This document shows, piece after piece, positions 23,453 through 34,530 of a stretch of DNA of 64,000 nt (positions within the stretch are counted from its first letter, which is position 1; every line of letters begins with the position of its first letter). The translations under genes were made by a program, and so were the position numbers. The notes under the pieces are model-generated. The model searched no databases and was not told the DNA's origin. It saw only the letters and a program-made list of their open reading frames with translations. The DNA comes from Cordilura impudica (lineage: Eukaryota > Arthropoda > Insecta > Diptera > Scathophagidae): positions 102,358,585 to 102,422,584 of the forward strand of contig OY821519.1 of the NCBI GenBank assembly GCA_963682025.1, written 5' to 3'.

Positions 23453-24330
23453 AATAATTTATATGTTAACACTCTGTACATGTGAAATCCACATTATTAT
23501 CAATTTGGCAACGTGATCTTGATTTTAATATACTACTTAATCAATTATATAAAATTAAAATAAAAACAAAAAAAAAAAAACTCGGACGAATTGTAATAAT
23601 CAAATATATTAACAAAACTGCATAGTAATCATTCATCATTCAGGTTGGAAAGATGTTGACATTACCTGCATACATCCCCTACATACATAATGGTGATTAA
23701 TTAACAAAATAGACATATAGAATTTTTTAGATTACAAAATTGATTTGCATTTATTCTAAGAAAACCAATCATTAATTTTCAATTGTTCATCTTTCCTAAT
23801 AAATTATTTGTTTTACTATATGCAAATTGTTTAATTGTTTATAATTTAAGTGCCACATTAGATTCATTAAAAGTTTATTTATCTCACAATTTATCTATTC
23901 AGTTTTTCAATTCAAACTGTTGTGCTTCCGAGCCTCCCACATAACACCAACAAAACAATAAACGAATACAAGAAACGTTTTTAAACTCTTTCATAAATTT
24001 AATAATTATAAATTGCATTACTAATTTTGACTGATTTATATTTTTTTTAAATAAAATTAGTTTTTCAATAAAAAAAAAAAAAAACAAAATGAAAGAATCA
24101 ACTATTTATAATTGATTTCAAAAGTTAATTGAATTAAAATAGAAAAACTGTGAAAATAACAAAATATTTGCAAAAATAAGTTAAGTTTATTAATAAAGAA
24201 CATTTAAAATAAAAATTTCATTGCATTGTTTTACTTGAAATTGTACCATATTTAATCTGCATAAGTTAGAAATTGATTTTTTTTAAAATTTCGTATCATT
24301 TCCAAATGAATAGTGAAAAAAAAAAAAAAA
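23453..24330. other. I-2 3' UTR and intergenic AT-rich DNA
   Basis: AATAAA at 23559-23564 is followed by an A run, a plausible polyadenylation site. AATAAA at about 23797 is an alternative. The rest shows no gene. Confidence 0.5.
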
Positions 24331-25108
24331 ACAAGTAAGAAAATTATAGTCGGTCTAGACCGACTATACGATACCCTATACCATGCGTTTAGAGACCCTA
24401 TCTCTTAGGCCCAACTAACTGGATATAGAAAATAAGCAAAAACCAAATTTGAGTGGGATTTTTATTAATTTTTTTGGCTGCAGATATGAAAAAGTTCATA
24501 TCGGATGCTATATCTATATAGGGACTTGGTCCAAAAATGGACCGATCCTGATCATGTTTGGTAAAGTCTCTTGTATTTTGCAAAAATATATACAAACAAA
24601 ATTTGAGAAGAATCAGTGCAATATTTTTGTTTTTTAAGATTTAAGTGAAGATCGGGAAGCAGCTCTATATGGAGTCAAAGGGATCATTTTTGGACTACTC
24701 ATTAGTGGATGTAATGAACGCATACAAACCCAATTTGAGTAAGATCTATATGACAATTTGGATCTTATGGCAATTTATGTCGATTTCATATGGGTAATTT
24801 GTATGGGGGCTAGGTCTGAACATGGACCGATTCTCACCAATTTAAATAGCGTTCATCCCATGGCCGATAAAAGCTTATGTACCAAATTTCATCAAAATAC
24901 ATTCATATTTGTGACCTGCAGTTTGATTACAAGCTTTACATGGACACACAGACGGACGGACGGACGGACATTGTTAAATCAACTCAGAAAGTGATTCTGA
25001 TTCGATCGGTGTAATTAAAGATGGGTCTAGGTCAAATATTTTTGGTTGTTACAAACAGCAGCACAAAGTCATTATACCCAAACCACATAGTGGTATAGGG
25101 TATAAAAA
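24331..25108 (-). mobile_element. DINE-1/mini-me-like element, copy 3 (left of inverted pair)
   Basis: Full-length and very similar to copy 4, which follows in inverted orientation after a 52-bp spacer. Confidence 0.75.
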
Positions 25109-25160
25109 TACATACAGTGAGTGACAAGACACTAGACACTTAACAAAATATATTCTTTTA

Positions 25161-25949
25161 TTATACCCTATACCACATGTGGTTTGGGTATAATGACTTT
25201 GTGCTGCTGTTTGTAACAACCAAAAATATTTGACCTAGACCCATCTTTAATTATACCGATCGAATCAGAATCACTTTCTGAGTTGATTTAACAATGTCCG
25301 TCCGTCCGTCCGTCCGTCCGTCCGTCTGTGTGTCCATGTAAAGCTTGTAATCAAATTGCAGGTCGCAAATATGAATATATTTTGACGAAATTTGGTATAT
25401 AAGCTTTTATCGGCCATGGGATGAACGCTATTGAAATTGGTGAGAATCGGTCCATGTTCAGACCTAGCCCCCATACAAATTACCCATATGAAATCGACAT
25501 AAATTGCCATAAGATCCAAATTGTCATATAGATCTTACTCAAATTGGGTTTGTATGCGTTCATTACATCCACTAATGAGTAGTCCAAAAATGATCCCTTT
25601 GACCCCATATAGAGCTGCTTCCCGATCTTCACTTAAATCTATTAAAAAACAAAAATATTGCACTGATTCTTCTCAAATTTTGTTTGTACATATTTTTGCA
25701 AAATACAAGAGACTTTACCAAGCATGATCAGGATCGGTCCATTTTTGGACCTAGTCCCTTTATAGATATAGCATCCGATATGAACTTTTTCATATCTGCA
25801 GCCAAAAAAATTAATAAAATTCCCACTCAAATTTGGTTTTTGCTTATTTTCAATGTCCAGTTAGTTGGGCCTAAGAGATAGGGTTTCTAAACGCATGGTA
25901 TAGGGTATCGTATAGTCGGGCTAGACCGACTATAATTTTCTTACTTGTT
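25161..25949 (+). mobile_element. DINE-1/mini-me-like element, copy 4 (right of inverted pair)
   Basis: Full-length: TTATACCCTATACC at the left, the GTCC microsatellite at 25296-25326, palindrome and CTTACTTGTT at the right. With copy 3 it makes a foldback of about 780-bp arms. Confidence 0.75.
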
Positions 25950-26785
25950 AATTTTAAAAAAGACAAAAATATTTAAAGTAGTACCACAGTTTATGGTTGG
26001 ACCTCCAAAAAAATATTTCTAAACTAAATAAGACACGTAATAACTGTTTTAGAACTGCTGCTGGTTTACTGCGACCTACTTCTCTCCATTTACTGCGATT
26101 GGAAGCTAAATAACAGTCCTTCACATCAACCTCCTTCCACAGAAACCAATCACCACTAATAGTGCTGCCGCAATTGTTACGGTTGTTAACAGCTTCAGAG
26201 TACTCAACAAAAAAAAAAAAAAAAAAAATTCTCAATGTTTTAAGAAAATGCTGGAGGAGAAAATTGTTTCTTTTTCTCCAAACTCAATTCTCTATACTGA
26301 TGGTTCATTCCACAATGGTGTTACATCTTTTGCAATTGTCAAACAAACATCAGATTATCAATTTGATATCATTACTGAAGCGCGTTTGCTAGACAACGCA
26401 GAAATTTTTACTGCTGAAATTTCGGCAATAAATGGTTATTTAACTGAACATGGAGGAAGAACATTAATTTGCGCGGATAGTCTTAGTGCCACTAGAGTTT
26501 TTATCAAAGAACCAAGACGGAGCTTATGATGACATCTTATGAATGATCAAACTATTTTACTATGGGTTCCTTCTCATATTGGGATCCACAGTATTGAAAG
26601 TGCTAACAATGCCGCTAAGGATGGTCTTAATTTATCCGAAATCACAGTAGCACTATGGTTTCCCAAACTTTTGTCAAATCCTTACAAGTTTATCCAAAGG
26701 CAACAAAATCCACCACATAACAGACCTAATTACAGCCACAACTTTAGCTGGAGCCAATGTATTATACTTGCACGCATAAAGCCCT

Positions 26786-27756
26786 AAACCAGAGTTCAGA
26801 AAAAAACACACACTGAATAAAAAACTCGTACATATATGTAAACAAACATAACTTAGACCAACACACTTATATTTTTATTTTCATATCAATTATGTTTCTT
26901 TTTAAATTTTCTTCGGTGCCCAACACAACCATGACTGTGTTCGTTTTGATATTTCGTTATTTACACGAACATTTTTGTATCACCTACTTTTTGTTTCAAT
27001 CACACATAAAGCACACATTTTTGAGTGTTGCTTTATTTGAAGTTCATGTTCTGGTACGTGTACTGAAAAAAAAAAACAGAACATGTACAATAAACAGGTT
27101 CGAGTTCAGTTATATTTTAAGTCGTGTTGTGGCTCGTGTAGTAAGAAAAAACAGAACATGTACAATAAACAGGTTCGAGTTCAGTTATATTTTAAGTCGT
27201 GTTTAAAATATAACTGAACTCGAACCTGTTTATTGTACATGTTCTGTTTTTTCTTACTACTAGAAATTACTAGAAAATTTAGAAACGCACATAATTGATA
27301 TGAAAATAAAGATATGTGTTGGCTGCTTTTGAACAGAACATTGTGTGTTTCATGTGTGTATTTTCTGAACCTTGCCCTAAACACATTCACTGCGAGTTGG
27401 GACTGCGAGTAAAAATAAGCTTTTTGCATGCGAGAATTTTGCTATTGTGCTTTTACAAAATCATCAAAATCTTCAAAACTTATCATTTCGCAAGTCACAA
27501 TGCACAATACAATAAATACACATTGATTCTCCTGTCATATGTTCATAAATGCAGCTAATTCTCCTGACATCTGATTTTTCTCGTACAGAAAATAGAATCA
27601 ATTCTATTTCCCTTGCAAGTGTTTTTACAACCTAAGTTGGCAACGCCACACAAAAAAGCTTTACTCTCGATCTCGCTTCCACATTAGAAAATTTCATACT
27701 GTCTCATTCTCGTTTTTTCTCGCACTCGCAACTCGCAGTGAATGTGTATAGGGCTT
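26786..27756. mobile_element. Foldback element inserted in the LINE relic
   Basis: The ends are inverted AAGCCCTA. Inner inverted repeats pair 26858-26910 with 27271-27322, and 27369-27405 with 27722-27757 (CACATTCACTGCGAGTTG). The centre is a perfect 58-bp hairpin. There is no coding capacity. Confidence 0.65.
27138..27260. repeat. Perfect hairpin, 58-bp arms, 7-nt loop
   Basis: 27138-27195 is the exact reverse complement of 27203-27260 (loop GTCGTGT). A third, direct copy of the arm core lies at 27077-27128. Confidence 0.95.
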
Positions 27757-28586
27757 AAGAGTTGGAAAACAAATTTTTAATACTAAGCATTATTATGAGA
27801 GAACAGATTCTCCAAAATGTAATCTTTATGACGTATTACTTACAATTCCTCATATTTTATCTGAATGTTCGACCTCCAGGATTGATCAACCACTGGATAC
27901 GTTAGTTGATTGTTCCACTGCTTACAATAGTAATAGTCTTCAAAAGTATAATATCCGCGATGTATAATGTCAATTTTTTTTTGTATTTGGTATAGTTACC
28001 CGGCGCATAGTGGGCCATATTTTGAGAAGGCGGCCAAAAATCATTTTTTTTTTGTTACCGATTTTAAAGTAATGTTATTCATTTGAAAGTAAATACTAGT
28101 AAACCTCGGGAGCCAAAAAATTGCGACTCTATCTCAACTATATCACAGCGAACAGGGTCTTCGAAAATGGGCTTTCTCAGTATTTTGCTAAAATTAAAAA
28201 TTTCTTTGTAAATTTTTATTTTTGAATGACTGTAACTTTTTTGATTTAAAAGATTTTGAAGTGAAATAAATTTTGTATAATTTTGTGGCTTCCATATTAT
28301 TAATGTTAAAAATGTAAATTTTCAAAATGTAAAGTCATTCCGAAATTAAAAAAAAATTTTTTTTTAAAAAAGGTCAAAATTTTCCGAAAATCTCCTACTT
28401 AATAGAGCATAACTCCTGCCAGTAAAAAGCAGTCAGAAAAAATCTTTCACTCTTTTATAGTCCGAACCCACCCCTATACTCACATATACCCCATTATACA
28501 CCCGCCAGTTTCCGCCCTGTGCACCAGAACAATTTTTCTGACCAAAGGTTAGATATTTTCTGCAAAATTTATGAATACAAAAGTTG

Positions 28587-28732
28587 TCCACTATGTGGTT
28601 AGGATATATTAAGTTTGAGGTGATGTTTGTAACTGCCAAAAATATTGGACCTTTATCCATCTTTTATTATACGGATCGACTCAAAAACACTTTCTGAGTC
28701 GATTAAACGATGTCCGTCCGTCCGTCTGAGTG
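28587..28732 (+). mobile_element. DINE-1-like fragment with 18-bp flanking duplication
   Basis: 146 bp of the 5' part of the DINE-like family (CACTATGTGGTTAGGATAT to the GTCCGTCC repeat) is inserted in Transib. TTATGAATACAAAAGTTG flanks it on both sides (28569-28586, 28733-28750). Confidence 0.75.
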
Positions 28733-29097
28733 TTATGAATACAAAAGTTGGTCGTACCGGTGCACCGCGGTGTATTTTTTTGCGTGTCGGTAGAGTTGTC
28801 AGGAGTTGCTATATACTTATAAAAAAAGGGTTGAGATATAATGCGCTTAATTGTTACAGGTACATTTACATAGGTATCTTTCAAAAACATCAATAGTCTG
28901 AATTAGAGTTATATAGTTTAAATACCTGACAAAATGGGAAACAATTTATATAACAGGTAAATGGTAAAAAAAAACTATTGCGACATAGCCCTTTAAGATA
29001 TGAGCAGGTATGCTTCACCTTTTAAAAGGGGTTAGGGTGTGGGTTTTTTATGCTTCTAAAAGTGGTAATAAAAGATAAAAATTTTTATATTACATAA

Positions 29098-31083
29098 TTG
29101 CAAGAAAGAGTATTTATAATAATGTTTCCACAATTATTATTCATTACAATTTGTGCATTGGCTAAGTACTGTTACAGAGATCTGGCAGATATTTATTTTC
29201 AACGAAATGATGTAGACGATGTAATTTTGCACATAGTGAGCAACGACTTCTTTAAGAATTGTAACCTAGAAGACAATGAAATGCACAAAGGAAAAATTAC
29301 TAATTTTGCATCGAATTTGAAAAGACGGTACATTGAATGCTCTCATAGCAAGGCAAAGATGTACAAACATTACCTAGACTGGTTAATAAAGGAACTTATT
29401 TTTGAGGGTGCATCTACAACTGCCAACGAAAGTGGAAAAAAGGGTCGACCAGCAAAACCAATTGACGGATGTAGTGAAAGATCTCGAAGGCGCAAGCTGG
29501 AGAATATCAATGAAGAAATTTCTCAAAGAATTATTAAGGATTCATTTTTGCACCAAATTCAACCAACCCAAAATAAAAAAAATAAAATTGAAATAATTGA
29601 AAAAATAGTAGAAGCGAGCCCAAGGCGCACATAGAGGATTTTGAAAAGCATTCCTACACCAATTGAAGATAAGAAATTTACGCCGGAAGAAGCGTTCGCC
29701 CTATTTTTGGAGTTGAAATTGACCAAAAATCAATATAAGGAATTGCGGAAGCGAACCAATGAAAAGAATTGTGGGATTTTTCCGGAGTATCGAGATTTAG
29801 TTTCTGCCAAAAAATAATGCTTACCTTCACGATCTGCTATTAGTGTCACTTCAGCAGAAATAAAATTGCAAGATCTCCTTGAACATACTGCAGAACGATT
29901 GCTAAATACGCTTGATACTGATCATTTAAAAAAAAATTGGTAATGGCAGCATTACTTTAATTTCTAAATGGGGATGTGATGGATCCTCTGGTCAGAAACA
30001 ATACAAGCAATTTAATACCGAAAATTCATCAGATGCTAATTTATTTATGGTATCTTTTTCTTTCATTGCGCTTAACAAAAAGGTAAAGCGTCTTAGAGCC
30101 GTCAACTAGTAGAGCAACAGAAATTGATATATGGAAAAATGAAATTCCTTCTTCAACAAAGTATTGCAGACCAATAAAATTTGCATTCAAAAAGGAAACC
30201 AAAAATGTCATAACTGAAGAAGTTCAAAAAATAAAAGATCAAATTAAGGAACTTCAACCAGTAATATTTAAATTTGATGACCAAGACATTGAAGTACATC
30301 TTAAAATATGTCTCACAATGATTGATGGAAAAGTTGCACAAGCTTTAACTGGAACAAAGTCAACGTCAAGCTGCATTATATGCCAAAAGCCATCAAGTCA
30401 ATTAAGCCAATCCCCACCAGAAGAGATAGTCCCCTCTTCTTGCTAGAATACGTTTCATGGAGCATATTCTTAAATTGGGTTATGATTTGGAATTTGGTCC
30501 GTTAGGCGAAACAGTGAGAAAAAACAAAGAAAATGAAAAAAAAGAAAGCAAAAAAAAAAAAAACAAATTCAACAAAAATATCTACAGCTAGGCCTCGTAG
30601 TCGACCAACCAAAACAAGGGGAAGGAAACACAAATGATGGAAATACTGCAAGGAGATTTTTTTTCCGATCCGGAAACTGTAGCATCTATCACAGGTGTAG
30701 ATCATGAATTAATAAGACGATTCAAAATCATATTACAAGTTCTAGCATGCAGCAGAAAGATAAATGAAAAAAAATTTGGAGAGTACGCCTTATAATGAAA
30801 AATACTCTTGGAGATATATGCCATCCACAGTTCATAAAATTTTGTACCATGGGGAACAAATAATTCAAAACAATATGCTACCAATAGGAGATCTATCTGA
30901 AAAAGCGCAAGAAAAAAGGAACAAAGACACAAGGAATGTTGTACTAATAAAGACCTTATCACTATTTTGTTGAGCACTTCAGATCCATATATGTCCAACA
31001 TTCGCCAAGAATGGAAAACTATCTCTATTGAATTAGACGAAGAAGCTAAACAACTTCTAGAAGATGAAAATCAAGGCTATTAG
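29098..31083 (+). pseudogene. Transib transposase, decayed
   Basis: The first open part (29098-29634) is a basic N-terminal region (KKGRPAKPIDGCSERSRRRK). Beyond several frameshifts come SKWGCDGSSGQKQYKQ (first catalytic Asp), LTMIDGKVAQALTGTKSTS followed by CIIC (second Asp and zinc-binding cysteines), then TNDGNTARRFFSDPE, ITGVDHELIRRF, MPSTVHKILYHGEQII and LPIGDLSEKAQEKRNKD (catalytic Glu region). These match the Transib/RAG1 core in order. The final stop is at 31081-31083. Stops and frameshifts exclude function. Confidence 0.88.
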
Positions 31084-31632
31084 AAGAAATTTTTACTAAA
31101 ATTGGTTGATTTAAAGAACTTTTTCATTACACTTACAATAAGTTACACTTTTTTTTATATAGTTAAAAAATTTTCTTGATTTAAAAATTTATATATATTG
31201 TAAATTTACAATAAAAATTGTTATATTTCATAAATTTACCATAAAAATTGATATAGAAATATTTAAAAAGACAATAAAAAAAATTTAACCAAAGCAAAAA
31301 CATACGAGTTTTTCGTTGAAACTTCTCTATCTTGAACCAATATAAGGTAACTTTTACGTTCGCTGCTTAATAAATTATATTTTAACTCGGAATCTTTCAA
31401 AAAAAAAAAAAAAAAAAAAAAACAACCTTTGGCCCTTGTGCAGATTAGGACTAAAAAATTTACGGGGGCCAAAGCTTGTCATTTTCTGAAAAAATTAATT
31501 TTAAAAATTGTTAAAAAGTATTAGTTGTAAAATTTACTGAAAAAATAAGACATTATATTAAAAAAAACCTTTTTTTACCTTTTAACACTTCACTTTTGTA
31601 CTAAAATTCAACTACAAATGAAAATGTATTTT

Positions 31633-31752
31633 ATACCCTGTTTCCATAACACAATTCGTCACAGACGAACGAAAATTTGTGTGTATTTTGTTTTTGTTCT
31701 TCATAAAAATTTTCGTTCGTCTGTGACGAATTGTGTTATGGAAACAGGGTAT
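31633..31752. repeat. Perfect hairpin, 46-bp arms, 28-nt loop
   Basis: 31633-31678 is the exact reverse complement of 31707-31752. The arms begin TACCCTGTTTCCATAACAC. It lies inside the Transib 3' region and is probably a small foldback MITE. Confidence 0.92.
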
Positions 31753-31987
31753 TAAACCCTCCGTAACTTTTTTGGTTTCGGTCGAGAATTACGTTTTATA
31801 GCAAAACATAAAGGCTAAAGTCTCACCTACCAAACAAAATTCAAAAATCAAAATTCCAATCCAATCAAAAGTTAAAGATTTTTGACCGCCTTCTCGTCAA
31901 ATGGTCCACTGTGCGGCGCCTTTGTTAAATATATTGGTTTGAAACAGATACGTTTTCTTTCTCAACTTTTCAACGCTTTAATAAAAA

Positions 31988-32329
31988 CTAGCAGATTCCA
32001 GCGCTCAAAATTCGAGTGCAATTTCTAGCCAACTTTATTTTTCAACTTAGCCAATTCACAAACCAACACTTATGGTTTATTATTATTGTGAATGAAGATA
32101 AGAAACTCATTAACAAAGTTAATAAACACACATAGCATATGCATATGTTAGTAGCAACTTTAAATGCAATTTACTCAAAATAAAGGAAAAAAATTAAAAA
32201 TCTGTAAATCTGGAAAATTGCTTAAAAGAAATACCTTTCAAATAATATACGTTTGGTCAAAATCGGGATTAAACGGTAGAACAAAACATCAGTCACAAGA
32301 AATCACCTAGCCTATTAATATAGATATAA
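31988..32329 (-). mobile_element. Non-autonomous Helitron (family F), copy
   Basis: On the minus strand it ends with a hairpin around CTCGAATTTTGAG and GGAATCTGCTAG, then T. The 5' end has TATATTAATAGGCTAGG. Confidence 0.75.
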
Positions 32330-32700
32330 TTTTAAAAATATAAGTATAATAAATTTACGTACTATAATGTGCATTTTTTTAAGAAAAGGTACATCACGTT
32401 TTCTTTGAAAAATTACTTTTCTTTAAAACGTACATTTTCATTAAAAGCATGTTTTCATAAAAATGTACCCTTTCATAAAAAGTACATTTTCTTACAGAAA
32501 TACGCTTCTTTAAATATGCTCCTTTTTTTTTTTTTTTGAAAAAAGTACCTTTTCTTAATAAATTACATTTACTTGAAAAAAATAAATTTTCTTAAAAATT
32601 ATCTTTTCCTTAAATTTTTCTTAAATAGTACTTTTCTTACCAGTTGTTGCCTAAAGATAGATTTAAGTTATAATTGGGGTTATTACTGTAATATATATAC
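32330..32700. repeat. Diverged short tandem repeat, AAAAGTACATTTTCTTA-type
   Basis: From about 32385 to 32650 a motif of about 18-22 bp (GTACATTTTCTTAAAA with variants) recurs about a dozen times. No gene is present. Confidence 0.6.
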
Positions 32701-32931
32701 TGACATTTTGTGTTTTAAACGTGACTTCAACTAAGTATACCTTATATTACTAAAATATCTCATCGGAATCATTTTCTGAGTCGATTTAGCGATGTCCGTT
32801 CGTCCGTCTGTCTGTCTGTCTGTGGTTCATGTAAACCTTGTAATTAAGTCATGTATAAAAGCTCTTCTTAGCTATGAACGGTATTGAAAAAAAAAAACAA
32901 ACAAAAGTATTGATTTGATTATTTTTGTTTA

Positions 32932-34242
32932 TAACGGGTGATTTTTTAAGAGCTTGATAACTTTTTTTTAAAAAAAAACGCATAAAATTTGCAAAATCTC
33001 ATCGGTTCTTTATTTGAAACGTTAGATTGGTCCATGACATTTACTTTTTGAAGATAATTTCATTTAAATGTTGACCGCGGCTGCGTCTTAGGTGGTCCAT
33101 TCGGAAAGTCCAATTTTGGGCAACTTTTTCGAGCATTTCGGCCGGAATAGCCCGAATTTCTTCGGAAATGTTGTCTTCCAAAGCTGGAATAGTTGCTGGC
33201 TTATTTCTGTAGACTTTAGACTTGACGTAGCCCCACAAAAAATAGTCTAAAGGCGTCAAATCGCATGATCTTGGTGGCCAACTTACCGGTCCATTTCTTG
33301 AGATGAATTGTTCTCCGAAGTTTTCCCTCAAAATGGCCATAGAATCGCGAGCTGTGTGGCATGTAGCGCCATCTTGTTGAAACCACATGTCAACCAAGTT
33401 CAGTTCTTCCATTTTTGGCAACAAAAAGTTTGTTAGCATCGAACGATAGCGATCGCCATTCACCGTAACGTTGCGTCCAACAGCATCTTTGAAAAAATAC
33501 GGTCCAATGATTCCACCAGCGTACAAACCACACCAAACAGTGCATTTTTCGGGATGCATGGGCAGTTCTTGAACGGCTTCTGGTTGCTCTTCACTCCAAA
33601 TACGGCAATTTTGCTTATTTACGAAGCCATTCAACCAGAAATGAGCCTCATCGCTGAACAAAATTTGTCGATAAAAAAGCGGATTTTCTGCCAACTTTTC
33701 TAGGGCCCATTCACTGAAAATTAGACGTTGTGGCAGATCGTTCGGCTTCAGTTCTTGCACGAGCTGTATTTTATACGGTTTTACACCAAGATCTTTGCGT
33801 AAAATCTTCCATGTGGTCGAATAACACAAACCCAATTGCTGCGAACGGCGACGAATCGACATTTCACGGTCTTCAGTAACACTCTCAGAAACAGACGCAA
33901 TATTCTCTTCTGTACGCACTGTACGCATTCGTGTGGTTGGTTTAATGTCCAATAAAGTAAACTGAGTGCGAAACTTGGTCACAATCGCATTAATTGTTTG
34001 CTCACTTGGTCGATTATGTAGACCATAAATCGGACGTAAAGCGCGAAACACATTTCGAACCGAACACTGATTTTGGTAATAAAATTCAATGATTTGCAAG
34101 CGTTGCTCGTTAGTAAGTCTATTCATGATGAAATGTCAAAGCATACTGAGCATCTTCCTCTTTGACACCATGTCTGAAATCCCACGTGATCTGTCAAATA
34201 CTAATGCATGAAAATCCTAACCTCAAAAAAATCACCCGTTAT
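32932..34242 (-). mobile_element. DD41D-type mariner-superfamily transposon, apparently complete
   Basis: Inverted ends TAACGGGTGATTTTTT lie at 32932 and 34242, with TA on each outer side as target duplication. The element is 1311 bp and contains one uninterrupted transposase gene. Confidence 0.88.
33041..34126 (-). CDS. DD41D transposase (rosa-like, Tc1/mariner superfamily), intact
   Basis: A 361-residue uninterrupted frame. The N-terminal region (about 1-110) holds two helix-turn-helix-like segments: NEQRLQIIEFYYQNQ with SVRNVFRALRP, and IRRRSQQLGLCYSTTWKILR. The catalytic region has ILFSDEAHFWLNG (Asp159), MWFQQDGATCHTA (Asp252) and SCDLTPLDYFLWG (Asp294). The 41 residues between the last two place it in the DD41D group, first described as rosa in Ceratitis. 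The C-terminus HLNEIIF is shared with the relics at 1-395 and 7848-10342. It would cut at the ends 32932 and 34242 and reinsert at TA. All three acidic residues and the full length are kept, so it may still be active or very recently active; expression is unknown. Confidence 0.92.
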   Translation of the reverse strand: MNRLTNEQRLQIIEFYYQNQCSVRNVFRALRPIYGLHNRPSEQTINAIVTKFRTQFTLLDIKPTTRMRTVRTEENIASVSESVTEDREMSIRRRSQQLGLCYSTTWKILRKDLGVKPYKIQLVQELKPNDLPQRLIFSEWALEKLAENPLFYRQILFSDEAHFWLNGFVNKQNCRIWSEEQPEAVQELPMHPEKCTVWCGLYAGGIIGPYFFKDAVGRNVTVNGDRYRSMLTNFLLPKMEELNLVDMWFQQDGATCHTARDSMAILRENFGEQFISRNGPVSWPPRSCDLTPLDYFLWGYVKSKVYRNKPATIPALEDNISEEIRAIPAEMLEKVAQNWTFRMDHLRRSRGQHLNEIIFKK

Positions 34243-34460
34243 ATGTGCTTATAAGTGAGATCCGATATAAACTTTTTCATGTCCGCAGGTCAAAAAATTA
34301 TTAACAATACCACTTAAAATTTTTTTATTCCCATTTTTATACATCCATATAGTTGGACCTAATTGGATATAGGGTATCGTACAGTAGGTCTGTAACTATA
34401 ATTTTCTTCCTTTCTTATAACGGGTGTTTCTTTTTAGAGTTATAAAACTTTCAATTAAAA

Positions 34461-34530
34461 CTAGTATAGCCCAGCACTCGAAATTCGAGTGCAAATTCTA
34501 GGAAATATTATTTTTTCATTAAATTTTTGT
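34461..34530 (-). mobile_element. Helitron family F, 3' end fragment
   Basis: About 70 bp with GCACTCGAAATTCGAGTGC and TCTAGGAAAT, matching the family F terminus. Confidence 0.6.

Larger units (their letters stand above)
26035..27960 (+). pseudogene. LINE relic with RNase H domain (I-group), split
   Basis: The reading NCFRTAAGLLRPTSLHLLRLEAK leads to an RNase H domain: ILYTDGSFHNGV (first Asp), ARLLDNAEIFTAEISAING (Glu), LICADSLSATR (Asp), then LLWVPSHIGIHSIESANNAAK. It breaks off at about 26785. After a 970-bp insertion it resumes at 27757 with RVGKQIFNTKHYYER and CNLYDVLLTIPHILSECSTS, the cysteine/histidine tail that follows RNase H in these LINEs. The frameshift at 26530 and the insertion leave it inactive. 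Its 3' region probably continues after the Transib insertion, at 31914-31987. Confidence 0.75.
28006..31913 (+). mobile_element. Transib (RAG-like) DNA transposon, decayed
   Basis: The ends are CATAGTGGGCCAT (left) and the complement of CACAGTGGACCAT (right), followed on both by GAGAAGGCGG. CACWRTG ends are the Transib counterpart of the V(D)J heptamer. The flanks are the exact 5-bp duplication CGGCG (28001-28005, 31914-31918), the GC-rich 5-bp target typical of Transib. The interior encodes a degenerate RAG1-core-like transposase. Confidence 0.9.
32700..34410 (+). mobile_element. DINE-1-like element split by the DD41D transposon
   Basis: 32760-32930 holds the GAGTCGATTTAGCGATGTCC block and GTCT repeats. 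34255-34410 holds the distal part (GATATAAACTTTTTCATGTC to AGGGTATCGTACAGTAGG). Both are diverged from the young copies, so this was an old copy when hit. Confidence 0.7.

Noticed and set aside
29098..29634. Independent 178-codon host gene
   Set aside because: It lies inside the Transib ends, in the order expected for the transposase N-terminus, and the reading continues into Transib blocks.
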